DNA of 64,000 nt. Source: Pandoraea sputorum. GTDB taxonomy: Bacteria > Pseudomonadota > Gammaproteobacteria > Burkholderiales > Burkholderiaceae. Each line of letters starts with the position of its first letter. Positions within the stretch are counted from its first letter, which is position 1. Under the pieces are notes generated by a model, which was given only the letters and a program-made list of their open reading frames with translations, was not told the origin of the DNA and did no database searches. The position numbers and the translations under genes were made by a program. Location of the stretch: the NCBI RefSeq assembly GCF_000814845.2, contig NZ_CP010431.2, forward strand, positions 5,270,001-5,334,000. Direction: 5' to 3'. Positions 13,902-21,824 of this stretch are shown here, in pieces.

Positions 13902-14117
13902 ATGAATGCAAATGCATTTCCGGCCGATGAGCTGCGCCGCGCACAACGTGCGATGGGTATCGAAGAAACGCCGGTGGAAGCTCTCTCCCCGTACATGCGA
14001 ACCACTTTGGCAGTCGTCGCACGTTGTGCTTTAAACCGGCCGGCTGCACCACTGCCGCAACCCCGCGAGATCTCTGGCGTTGACGTTAAGCGTCTCTCCG
14101 CCGGTGACCGCGATTAA
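13902..14117 (+). CDS. Small phage protein, unknown
   Basis: The 71-residue product starts MNANAFPADELRRAQRAMGI and is helical, with no recognised domain. An ATG at 13902 follows a purine-rich stretch (GAGACAACG). It lies behind the strong terminator, so it depends on read-through or on its own unseen promoter. It leads a chain of tightly packed small genes before the primase gene. Confidence 0.55.
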   Translation: MNANAFPADELRRAQRAMGIEETPVEALSPYMRTTLAVVARCALNRPAAPLPQPREISGVDVKRLSAGDRD

Positions 14118-14133
14118 CGTAGCAGGAGCAACC

Positions 14134-14274
14134 ATGCGTAACCGCAATACTCGTTGTGACCTGATTCACCGGTCAGCCCTCGGCGGCTACACCATCGAAG
14201 GCCCTTACAACCGCAATCGGGGTGTTCGCAGCCTCGTCTTCCGCCTTATCGCGTGGATCAGAGGTGCCCGATGA
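14134..14274 (+). CDS. Very small basic phage protein, unknown
   Basis: The 46-residue, Arg-rich product starts at ATG 14134, seven bases after AGGAG, which supports translation. The C-terminus (SLVFRLIAWIRGAR) is an amphipathic basic helix. Its stop overlaps the start of the next gene (ATGA). No function is known to me. Confidence 0.5.
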   Translation: MRNRNTRCDLIHRSALGGYTIEGPYNRNRGVRSLVFRLIAWIRGAR

Positions 14275-14531
14275 ATATTCGCACTTTCGGGCTTCCGCCG
14301 AGCTTTCCTGACTCACTCGTTCCCGATGCCGCAGTCAACTTCATGGCCGAGCATCGCGGTCGAACCCTTGAAGAGGCTATCGACGCCGGAACGGCGCGCG
14401 GTTACCACCCCACCGTCTGGCCGCTGCCCCAGATGGCGGGCAATTGGGCATACGGCTTCGGCATTGTTGTCGATAGCCTTGTTGTTCCTTTCATCGTTGA
14501 CCTGTCGTACTTCCCCGCTGGTCATGCGTGA
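14271..14531 (+). CDS. Small phage protein, unknown
   Basis: The 86-residue product starts MNIRTFGLPPSFPDSLVPDA. It has a short helix GRTLEEAIDAGTARGYHP and ends in a hydrophobic stretch, but no clear domain. Its ATG overlaps the stop of the 46-residue gene, so they are translationally coupled. Confidence 0.55.
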   Translation: MNIRTFGLPPSFPDSLVPDAAVNFMAEHRGRTLEEAIDAGTARGYHPTVWPLPQMAGNWAYGFGIVVDSLVVPFIVDLSYFPAGHA

Positions 14532-14582
14532 GGGAGCGCACCCGTGCAAATCAAGGAACCTTCTTTATCACGAGGGAATGCA

Positions 14583-15209
14583 ATGAACCATCGAGCGATC
14601 TTCATTATCGAGTCCGGCAAGGCTCTCCACCTGGTCAGACAACACATCAGCGAGCGCAGGCGTGTGGCTCAACAAAACGGGGCAATGTCCGCCGAGATTG
14701 GGGCCACTGAGATTTCGACTAGCCGGGACGACGGCACTGTCATGAGCGTCCGGTTCGGCGACAAGCACCATCCAGATTTCACGAAGCCTGGGCGCTACGG
14801 TAGCCGTCCTAAGAAGAGAACTGAATGGGCAATGCGATTCGAAGCCCAGGAAGGTTACGACAACCCTGCCTACGTCATCGCGCAGGAGTTCTCAATTCCT
14901 TTGAGCGTGTCCTATTCGCTTCCGGACGGCGGCAAGGGGTGGGAGTGCTTGGGAATTCCTCTTAGAGAGTGTGGATTTCTGTTTTTTAGCGCAGTTGGAC
15001 CGTACGCAATGTGGGTTCCCGACATTCCCGCTGTGATCGCGGATTTCGAAGCACGTGGGTGCGCGGTGGATGAGTCCCTGAAGTCATTTTCGCTTTCCTT
15101 TGTGGGGTGCCGACGCATTGAGGAAGAGGAGTGGGAGATTCTCGTGGCACAACACAAGCTTGCGGAAAAGCGCGCCGTTCGCGTCGCTCAAGGCGGGAGC
15201 TGCACATGA
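14583..15209 (+). CDS. Phage protein, possibly DUF5420-like, unknown
   Basis: The 208-residue product begins MNHRAIFIIESGKALHLVRQ, with HISERRRVAQQNGAMSAEIG, and has WAMRFEAQEGYDNPAYVIAQ later. The start resembles a family of uncharacterised phage proteins (DUF5420), a weak recollection. The ATG at 14583 has GAGGG six bases ahead; a GTG at 14544 is an alternative. It is soluble and has no signal peptide. The last bases overlap the next ATG, which keeps it in the operon leading to the primase. Confidence 0.6.
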   Translation: MNHRAIFIIESGKALHLVRQHISERRRVAQQNGAMSAEIGATEISTSRDDGTVMSVRFGDKHHPDFTKPGRYGSRPKKRTEWAMRFEAQEGYDNPAYVIAQEFSIPLSVSYSLPDGGKGWECLGIPLRECGFLFFSAVGPYAMWVPDIPAVIADFEARGCAVDESLKSFSLSFVGCRRIEEEEWEILVAQHKLAEKRAVRVAQGGSCT

Positions 15210-15352
15210 AAAGCGTTCTTGCAGCGATTGGAGCCGCATGGCTCGTGCTTCAGCTACTCGCCGCGATGGGGGTAATCGATCAGTACGTATGCATTTCTAC
15301 GTCTGGCGGTTGCAACCAGCAGCGCGTCCTATATACGCGACTCGCCCTATGA
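15206..15352 (+). CDS. Small exported or membrane phage peptide
   Basis: The 48-residue product has one hydrophobic helix near its start (VLAAIGAAWLVLQLLAAMGV) followed by two Cys and a short basic tail. It overlaps the gene before it by ATGA and the gene after it by ATGA as well. It could be a small membrane protein or a secreted peptide; its role is not known. Confidence 0.5.
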   Translation: MKSVLAAIGAAWLVLQLLAAMGVIDQYVCISTSGGCNQQRVLYTRLAL

Positions 15353-15597
15353 GAGGCCTCGCCCGACTCGCTGGCGTCTGGTGTAACGACCGCGTTTTTC
15401 TCGCGTGGCTCGAGGATCTCTCTGGCCACGCGTTCACGACCGATGACGCCGTCGAGCTGATCTACCTCAAATGTGGCATCGGCTCGCGGCGTGAGTTGGA
15501 GACCAACCCCGACGCCGCTGCGATTTTCTTGACGGAGATTCGCGAGCCGTTCATGCGCTGGCGTGCTGCGCACCCTGACGAAGTAGCCAAGTACTAA
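15349..15597 (+). CDS. Small phage protein, unknown
   Basis: The 82-residue product begins MRGLARLAGVWCNDRVFLAW and includes YLKCGIGSRRELETNPDAAA and REPFMRWRAAHP. Proteins with this look are often found just before primase genes in Burkholderia phages, but I know of no function. It is translationally coupled to the preceding peptide gene, and the primase gene starts 12 bases after it. Confidence 0.55.
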   Translation: MRGLARLAGVWCNDRVFLAWLEDLSGHAFTTDDAVELIYLKCGIGSRRELETNPDAAAIFLTEIREPFMRWRAAHPDEVAKY

Positions 15598-15608
15598 CTT
15601 AGAAGACC

Positions 15609-18320
15609 ATGAAAGACAGCCTTCACAACGAACTTCTGCCCCGCCTCTTGAATGATTACCAGTTCAAGGAGCGCGGTGGCTACTTGCGGCAGGGGGTGTG
15701 CCCGGATTGCGGCAAGAAGGAGCTATACACGCACGCCGAACACCCGTGGGTTCTTCGTTGTGGTCGCCTCAGTAAGTGCGCATGGGAGGGACACGTCAAA
15801 GAGATCTATCCCGACCTCTTCGAGAGCTGGACCGATCGTTACCAGACGCCAACAGAAGCCAATCCCAACGCTGCCGCCGACGCGTACATGCGGGAGGCGC
15901 GCGGCTTTGACGTTTCCGTTGTCGGCGGGTGGTACACACAGGAGCAGTATTTCGACCGTGAGGCGAACGCGGGCACGTCGACCGTGCGCTTTCCGTTCGC
16001 TGGTGGGTATTGGGAGCGACTCATCGACAAGCCGGGGCGTTTCGGCAAGAAGAAAGCGCGCTTCAATCCCGGCCTTCAATATCAAGGGCAGTGGTGGAAG
16101 CCGCCGGTACTGGTATTTCAAAGCGTTCGCGAGCTTTGGCTCGTCGAAGGCATCTTCGATGCGATTGCGCTCCATCACCATGACATCGCCGCCGTGGCCG
16201 TGATGTCATGTAACAACTATCCCGAGCATGCGCTGCGCGACCTCGCAATGTCGTTATCGGAGTCTGGCAAAGATCGCCCCACCCTTGTCTGGGCACTCGA
16301 CGGCGATGCCGCTGGCAGCAGCTTTACCCGCAAGCACGTCGAGCGCGCACGGGAGTCCGGCTGGAAGTGTTCGGCCGCGCAGATCCCGCAGAGTGGCGGA
16401 CGCAAACTCGACTGGAGCGACTTGCATCTGCTCGACAGGCACCACGACACCTCGAAGCGTCACCGGCTTTCCAAGGACGGCTTGGCTGAATACCGCCATC
16501 ACGGCGCGGTGCTGATCGCAAAGAGTGCCAGCGAGAAGGGCATGCTCATGTACTCGCATAGCGACGGGCATCGTTCTGAGTTCGACTTTGAATTCGGCAA
16601 GCGGCTGTACTGGTTCAAGTTCGACCTTGATCGCTACAACAAAGCGCGTGACGAGATCGAAGACGGTCCCCAAGCCGCTGACATGAGCGACGAACAGAAG
16701 CGCGAAAAGGCGTTGCAGCAGGCTGGCAGCATCCGCCCAATCGCCAACTGTTTTCCGATGCCGTTGTACTTCCAGCAGAATCGCATCACCGACGAAAGCT
16801 GGTACTACTTCCGCGTGCAATTTCCGCACGACGGCCCCGCCGTGAAAAATACGTTCTCCAGCTCGCAGATCTCCACCGGCAGCGAGTTCAAGAAGCGACT
16901 GCTCGGGATCGCACCAGGTGCGGTCTATTCCGGCACGAGCGGCATGCTCGAGCGGATGATGGAGCGCCAGCTCTTCAACATCAAGAGCGTGGAGACGATT
17001 GACTTCATCGGTTACAGCCGCGAGTACGGTTGCTACGTTCTGGGTGACCTCGCCGTCAAAGACGGTCGCGTTCACCAGATCAATGGCGAAGACTTCTTCG
17101 AGATCGGCAAGCTTGCAGTGAAGTCGCTGAATCAGTCTGTGGCGCTCTCTATCAACGACGATGCAAAAGAATATCGGGACGACTGGCTGAACCTGTTGTG
17201 GACTTGTTTCGGTGCCAAGGGACTGGCAGCACTGGCCTATTGGCTCGGCTCGCTCTTCGCCGAGCAGATCCGCGCCACGCAGAAATCGTACCCGTTTCTT
17301 GAGATCGTCGGCGAGGCTGGCGCGGGCAAGTCCACGTTGATCGAATTCCTCTGGAAGCTGTTTGGCCGACGCGACTACGAGGGATTCGACCCAAGCAAGT
17401 CATCGCTGGCAGCACGCGCGCGCAATTTTGCGCAGGTGTCTGGTCTGCCCGTCGTCCTGATCGAGTCAGACCGCGAGCGTATCGGCGAGGACAAGACACA
17501 CGTGAAGTCGTTCGATTGGGACGAGCTGAAAACGGCGTACAACGGCCGCAGCGTGCGCGCCCGAGGCATGGCGACCGGCGGCAACGAGACGTATGAGCCA
17601 CCGTTCCGTGGCGCTATCGTCATCAGCCAAAACGCCACGGTGAATGCGTCTGCCCCGATCCTGCAGCGCATCGTGCATCTGCACTTTGACACGTCCGGCC
17701 AGACGCCGCGCACTCGTGAAGCCGCGATTGCGCTCGAGAGCCTCCCAACCGAAGTGGTGTCGGGCTTCATTCTCAATGCAGCCAAGGCCGAATCGAAGAT
17801 CCTCAAGACGATTGAAGAGCGATCGGCAGTGCATGAAAAAGCGTTGCTCGCGCTACCCGGTATCAAGTCCACCCGTATCGCGAAGAACCACGGCCAGCTC
17901 ATGGCGTTGGCCGACGCGCTGTGCCACGTCGTCGCGCTCACCGACGAGCAGAAGGCCCAGCTCGCTAGTCAGGTGGAAGCGATGGCGCTCCAGCGTCAGG
18001 AAGCGATTAACGACGATCACCCGATGGTGCGCGAGTTCTGGGAAGCGTTCGACTATCTCGACGGTGCCGACCATCCCCGCCTGAATCACTCGCACGATCC
18101 TGAGCTGATCGCGGTGAACCTCAACCACTTCGTGCAGGTTGCGGCCGACCGGCGCCAGCAGATCCCGTTGTTGCGCGATCTCAAGCAGGTGTTGCGCACC
18201 AGCAAGCGCCGTCGATTCATCGAGTACACGACCGTGAAAAGCGCAATCTATGCCCGCGACGGAAACCCTACGGCACCGACGACCATCAAGTGCTGGCTGT
18301 TTGCGAAGGAGGCGTCGTGA
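15609..18320 (+). CDS. Phage DNA primase/helicase (zinc finger, Toprim, P-loop)
   Basis: The 903-residue protein primes and unwinds phage DNA. It has a zinc finger with Cys31, Cys34, Cys51 and Cys57, a Toprim domain with the Glu motif VEGIFDA (179-185) and DGD motif (231-233), and a C-terminal P-loop ATPase with Walker A GEAGAGKST near residue 568 followed by LPVVLIESD. The layout is like that of P4-type and other primase-helicase fusions. P2 itself uses a rolling-circle A protein, so replication of this phage differs from P2. Its TGA overlaps the next start. Confidence 0.92.
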   Translation: MKDSLHNELLPRLLNDYQFKERGGYLRQGVCPDCGKKELYTHAEHPWVLRCGRLSKCAWEGHVKEIYPDLFESWTDRYQTPTEANPNAAADAYMREARGFDVSVVGGWYTQEQYFDREANAGTSTVRFPFAGGYWERLIDKPGRFGKKKARFNPGLQYQGQWWKPPVLVFQSVRELWLVEGIFDAIALHHHDIAAVAVMSCNNYPEHALRDLAMSLSESGKDRPTLVWALDGDAAGSSFTRKHVERARESGWKCSAAQIPQSGGRKLDWSDLHLLDRHHDTSKRHRLSKDGLAEYRHHGAVLIAKSASEKGMLMYSHSDGHRSEFDFEFGKRLYWFKFDLDRYNKARDEIEDGPQAADMSDEQKREKALQQAGSIRPIANCFPMPLYFQQNRITDESWYYFRVQFPHDGPAVKNTFSSSQISTGSEFKKRLLGIAPGAVYSGTSGMLERMMERQLFNIKSVETIDFIGYSREYGCYVLGDLAVKDGRVHQINGEDFFEIGKLAVKSLNQSVALSINDDAKEYRDDWLNLLWTCFGAKGLAALAYWLGSLFAEQIRATQKSYPFLEIVGEAGAGKSTLIEFLWKLFGRRDYEGFDPSKSSLAARARNFAQVSGLPVVLIESDRERIGEDKTHVKSFDWDELKTAYNGRSVRARGMATGGNETYEPPFRGAIVISQNATVNASAPILQRIVHLHFDTSGQTPRTREAAIALESLPTEVVSGFILNAAKAESKILKTIEERSAVHEKALLALPGIKSTRIAKNHGQLMALADALCHVVALTDEQKAQLASQVEAMALQRQEAINDDHPMVREFWEAFDYLDGADHPRLNHSHDPELIAVNLNHFVQVAADRRQQIPLLRDLKQVLRTSKRRRFIEYTTVKSAIYARDGNPTAPTTIKCWLFAKEAS

Positions 18321-18544
18321 GTCCTTATCTTTCCCGTGAGGAAGTGCGCGAGCTGACCGGAACCCCGATTCGCAAGCGGCAAGTTCGCTGGCTGCTGGCC
18401 AGCCGGTGGCCGCACGAGATTGACTCGCATGGCAGGGTGCTGATCGCTCGAGCGTATCATGACAAGCGCTTGGGGATCGTCAGCGGCTATATCCCACCTG
18501 ACGCGCGCCCCACTCCGCCTCCTCTGAACCTTCAGGCAGCGTAA
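18317..18544 (+). CDS. DUF4224 protein
   Basis: The 75-residue protein begins with SPYLSREEVRELTGTPIRKR and RWLLASRWPHEI, typical of DUF4224 proteins found just before phage integrases. They are thought to be small DNA-binding or excision-type proteins, but this is unproven. The GTG at 18317 overlaps the primase stop and follows GAAGGAGG, and the integrase starts at the base after its stop. A role in excision together with the integrase is a reasonable guess. Confidence 0.8.
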   Translation: MSPYLSREEVRELTGTPIRKRQVRWLLASRWPHEIDSHGRVLIARAYHDKRLGIVSGYIPPDARPTPPPLNLQAA

Positions 18545-19573
18545 ATGGGACGTAAGCCAAACAACGCGGGTGCGATACCGAATTTCCGGACTCGATTGAA
18601 CCGGGACGGAACGGCCCGCTACTACTACGACTACGGCTGGGCGGACGGAAAGCGATCGTTGGAGCCGCTCGGTAGCGATCGTCAGGCCGCACTGCTCAAG
18701 TGGGCGGAGATCGAAGGGCTGCGCACCGCCGCAGCCGTCGACGTGCGGCCGACGTTTGTCGCGCTGGTCACCGAGTATCGGAAGAAGGAGTTGCCCGCCA
18801 AGGCGCTGTCGACACGACGCCTCTACGACATCATCCTCACCCGCCTGCAGGGCACCCTAGGCGAGCGAGCGCTCGACGACATTCGCCCAGCGGACGTGGC
18901 CCAGATCTGGCAGGCGACGGCGGAGAAACGCGGCGTTGTCACCGCCAATCGCACCAAGGCGGTGTTGTCGTTGACGCTCAATCAGGCTCGTTTGTGGGGC
19001 CTCATGACACAGGCAAATCCGTGCGTTGGTGTTCGCGGCCGTAAAGAAACCGGCCGCAAGGGCGTACTTGTCTCCGACGAGCTGTACGACGCGGTTTATA
19101 AGCACGCCGACCTGCCGCTTCGCAATGCGATGGATTTGGCCGATCTGACGAGCCAGCGCCCCGGCGATCTGCTCGCCGTTCGGCGCACGGACGTATCGAA
19201 TGGATACCTGCGATTCTCGCAGGCGAAGACCGGCAGCGTTGTCGTTATAGAAGTCACCGGCGAGTTGAAGAAACTCGTAGACGCGTTGCTGGCGTGGCGA
19301 GGAAGCGAGGTCGACGTCTCGCCCTACCTGCTGCGCGATGAGAAAGGGCACCCGCTAACGCGCGGACAGCTGCGCTCGCGCTTCGACAACGCGCGGGACA
19401 AGGCCAAGATCGACAAGGCGGATTTTCAGTTCCGGGACTTACGCGCTCGGAGCGTCACGCGCAAAGCGATTGAGTCGGGATTGGAGGAGGCTCAACGTCT
19501 CGCAGGCCACACAACGCCCGGGATGACAGCCCACTATTCGCGTGGCGCACGCCCCGTAAAACCGTCTCGTTGA
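18545..19573 (+). CDS. int: Prophage integrase (tyrosine recombinase)
   Basis: The 342-residue enzyme integrates the phage at the tRNA-Thr gene next to it. N-terminal arm-binding part (YYYDYGWADGKRSLEPLG), core-binding part, then catalytic words TSQRPGDLL (Arg I), SQAKTG (Lys), FRDLRARS, AGHTTPGM and YSR. In the HxxR box the usual His is replaced by Arg (RDLR), a variation that also occurs in other phage integrases; the second Arg, the later His and the Tyr are kept. Its 3' end points to the tRNA, the common arrangement for att sites within tRNA 3' ends. Confidence 0.94.
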   Translation: MGRKPNNAGAIPNFRTRLNRDGTARYYYDYGWADGKRSLEPLGSDRQAALLKWAEIEGLRTAAAVDVRPTFVALVTEYRKKELPAKALSTRRLYDIILTRLQGTLGERALDDIRPADVAQIWQATAEKRGVVTANRTKAVLSLTLNQARLWGLMTQANPCVGVRGRKETGRKGVLVSDELYDAVYKHADLPLRNAMDLADLTSQRPGDLLAVRRTDVSNGYLRFSQAKTGSVVVIEVTGELKKLVDALLAWRGSEVDVSPYLLRDEKGHPLTRGQLRSRFDNARDKAKIDKADFQFRDLRARSVTRKAIESGLEEAQRLAGHTTPGMTAHYSRGARPVKPSR

Positions 19574-19607
19574 GGGAATTGCGAACGCGGAGGGGGGATT
19601 GCGAACG

Positions 19608-19642
19608 TCGGGCCTTTGCTGAAACTGGCCGCAAAGGCCCGA
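19608..19642 (+). terminator. Strong hairpin between integrase and tRNA-Thr
   Basis: A perfect 12-base stem (TCGGGCCTTTGC / GCAAAGGCCCGA) with an 11-base loop lies between the integrase stop and the tRNA 3' end. It lacks a T-run, so it may end transcription of int or be part of the attachment region. The direct repeat ATTGCGAACG occurs twice just before it (near 19578 and 19598) and may be an arm-type integrase site. Confidence 0.5.
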
Positions 19643-19648
19643 CTGTAT

Positions 19649-19724
<76 letters not shown>

Positions 19725-19843
19725 GAAGTCGTGTATTGTAACCGATTCGTCGGTCACTGCGACTACCTGTTGGTGCGAAATCGCTCGATATTTCGCAGCG
19801 CGACGCGACACCCGAAAGCCTCGCGTCTCACCGCCGTCACGAA

Positions 19844-20302
19844 TTACTTCACGACCTTCAGATGCGCACGTCCGGCATTGCTGCCAGCCGCGCCATTACC
19901 GCCGGGACGGGTCGGATCCGGGTCGTCGCCTTCCGGCTCCTGCACCGTCGGCACCGCTTCCAGCTCGGGGCTCTCGTCCGCAGACGCCTGCTTGTCGACC
20001 GGGAACGCCATGCCCTGACCGTTCTCGCGCGCATAAATCGCAAGCACGTTCGGCACCTGCACTTCCACCTTCTGCGAAATGCCGCCAAAGCGGGCGCTGA
20101 ATTCAATCCAGTCGTTGCCCATCTGCAATCCGCTCGTGGCGTCGAAGCTGATATTCAGCACGATCTCGCCATCTTTCACAAACTCGCGCGGAACACGCGT
20201 TCTGGCATCGACATGCACGGCCAGATACGGCGTGTACCCATTGTCGGTACACCACTCGTACAGCGCGCGCAGTAAATAAGGCTTGGTAGACGTTTCAGGC
20301 AT
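19844..20302 (-). CDS. sspB: ClpXP specificity-enhancing factor SspB
   Basis: The 152-residue protein tethers SsrA-tagged peptides to ClpXP. The folded part (about 1-100) has KPYLLRALYEWCTDNGYTPY and DARTRVPREFVKDGEIVLNI as in SspB. A disordered acidic linker follows and ends with GRAHLKVVK, the ClpX-binding tail. It lies downstream of sspA on the same strand, the usual sspAB order, with a 77-base gap. Length and motifs are standard. Confidence 0.95.
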   Translation of the reverse strand: MPETSTKPYLLRALYEWCTDNGYTPYLAVHVDARTRVPREFVKDGEIVLNISFDATSGLQMGNDWIEFSARFGGISQKVEVQVPNVLAIYARENGQGMAFPVDKQASADESPELEAVPTVQEPEGDDPDPTRPGGNGAAGSNAGRAHLKVVK

Positions 20303-20379
20303 ATAACCAACTTATCCCGCCGCGAAACCCGTTCGCCATTCCCCGGCAAACCAGCCTCGCCAGCGGGCATATCGACACA

Positions 20380-20991
20380 TTAGCGACGCATGACCTTTTC
20401 AGACGGCGTCAGTGCTTCAATGTACGCCGAACGGCTGAAAATCCGCTCGGCATACTTCATCAACGGCGCAGCGTTCTTCGACAGTTCGATGCCGTAGTGA
20501 TCCAGACGCCACAGCAGCGGCGCGATCGCCACGTCGAGCATCGAGAACTCCTCACCCAGCATGTACTTGTTCTTCACGAAAATCGGCGCAAGCTGCGTCA
20601 GACGATCGCGAATCGACAAACGTGCCTTCTCGTGAGTCTTCTCCGCTGCCTTGCCCTTCTCGTTCTCGAGCGCGCTCACATGCACGAACAGCTCTTTCTC
20701 GAAGTTGAACAGGAACAGACGCGCACGCGCACGCTGCACCGGATCGGCCGGCATCAGTTGCGGATGCGGGAAACGTTCGTCAATGTACTCATTGATGATG
20801 TTCGATTCGTACAGAATCAGGTCGCGCTCGACAAGAATCGGCACCTGACCGTACGGGTTCATCACCGCAATGTCTTCCGGCTTGTTGAACAGATCGACGT
20901 CACGGATTTCGAAATCCATGCCCTTTTCGAACAGAACCAGCCGGCAACGCTGGGAGAAGGGGCACGTCGTGCCCGAGTACAAAACCATCAT
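20380..20991 (-). CDS. sspA: Stringent starvation protein A
   Basis: The 203-residue protein has a GST-like fold: a thioredoxin-like N-terminal domain (LYSGTTCPFSQRCRLVLFEK, NPYGQVPILVERDLILYESN) and a helical C-terminal domain. SspA binds RNA polymerase and helps stationary-phase and acid-stress expression. It follows petC with a terminator between, so it probably has its own promoter. Sequence looks complete and normal. Confidence 0.95.
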   Translation of the reverse strand: MMVLYSGTTCPFSQRCRLVLFEKGMDFEIRDVDLFNKPEDIAVMNPYGQVPILVERDLILYESNIINEYIDERFPHPQLMPADPVQRARARLFLFNFEKELFVHVSALENEKGKAAEKTHEKARLSIRDRLTQLAPIFVKNKYMLGEEFSMLDVAIAPLLWRLDHYGIELSKNAAPLMKYAERIFSRSAYIEALTPSEKVMRR

Positions 20992-21004
20992 AGCGCGTCT
21001 TCCT

Positions 21005-21058
21005 TAAAAACCAACGGGGCCGGGGCGGGAAACCGAGCTTCCCAAACCCTGGCCCCGT
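21005..21058 (-). terminator. Intrinsic terminator after petC
   Basis: On the minus strand an inverted repeat ACGGGGCC / GGCCCCGT with a GC-rich loop is followed by TTGGTTTTT. It lies in the gap between petC and sspA and would end the petABC message. Confidence 0.75.
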
Positions 21059-21073
21059 CGTACAGACGTTATT

Positions 21074-21793
21074 TTACTTCACGTCCTTCCAATAGGCCGA
21101 ATTCAGGCGCCAGGCAAGTACCGTAAAGAGTCCCAGGAACAACAGAACCCAGACACCCAACTGCCGGCGCGTGCGCTGCGCCGGTTCCGACATCCAATCC
21201 AGATAAGATACCAAATCCGCTATAGCAGAATCAAATTCCACTGGCTTCATCGTCCCTTGAGTGATTTGTACGAACTGCGCCGGACCATGTTCCGCCCCTT
21301 GCGCATGCTTCAGCCCCCGCTGTCCCTGCAACTGCCAGAACGGGTTCGGCATGCCCACATTGGGGAACGCGACGTTGTTCCAACCGGTCGGACGGGAATC
21401 GTCCCGATAGAACGTACGCAAGTAGGTGTACAGCCAGTCCGTGCCCTTGGCGCGGGCCTCGACCGACAGGTCGGGCGGGGCCGAGCCGAACCACTCCTTG
21501 GCGTCAGCCGCGCGCATGGCCACGGTCATCGTCTCGCCGATCTTGTCGGTCGTGAAGAGCAGATTGTTCTTGATCTCCGTGTCCGACAAGCCCAGATCCT
21601 TGAGCCGCGAATACCGCATCGACGCCGCCGAGTGGCAGTTCAGGCAGTAGTTCACAAACAGCTTGGCGCCCCGCTGCAGCGACGCCAGATCGTCGATCCG
21701 GTTGGGCGCGGTGTCCAGCGCCCCACCCTCTTCAGCCAAAGCCGGCGCCGTGAAGCCACTCAGGAGCGCCAGGATAAGCAACAGTTTTCTCAT
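21074..21793 (-). CDS. petC: Cytochrome c1 of the bc1 complex
   Basis: The 239-residue protein carries electrons from the Rieske protein to soluble cytochrome c. It has a Sec signal (1-20, ending PALA), the haem motif CLNCH at 50-54, a Met ligand candidate in FPNVGMPNPFW, and a C-terminal membrane anchor (VWVLLFLGLFTVLAW). It is the last gene of petABC and is 31 bases behind petB. Confidence 0.96.
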   Translation of the reverse strand: MRKLLLILALLSGFTAPALAEEGGALDTAPNRIDDLASLQRGAKLFVNYCLNCHSAASMRYSRLKDLGLSDTEIKNNLLFTTDKIGETMTVAMRAADAKEWFGSAPPDLSVEARAKGTDWLYTYLRTFYRDDSRPTGWNNVAFPNVGMPNPFWQLQGQRGLKHAQGAEHGPAQFVQITQGTMKPVEFDSAIADLVSYLDWMSEPAQRTRRQLGVWVLLFLGLFTVLAWRLNSAYWKDVK

Positions 21794-21824
21794 CTTGATA
21801 TCCCTAGTCGTCGTTTGAGTGCGC

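Larger units (their letters stand above)
1..19648. mobile_element. Right part of a P2-like prophage integrated at tRNA-Thr
   Basis: The segment carries a tail module in P2 order (FI, FII, E/E', T, U, D), then repressor, Ogr-like activator, primase and integrase, and stops against an intact tRNA-Thr gene. This shows a prophage boundary at about 19574-19648. The left end, capsid, terminase, lysis and baseplate genes are not in the window, so intactness cannot be judged. Late genes and early genes both read rightward; the insert at 10383-12295 and the repressor read leftward. No second copy of the tRNA 3' end is visible, so the other attachment site must lie before position 1. Confidence 0.93.
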
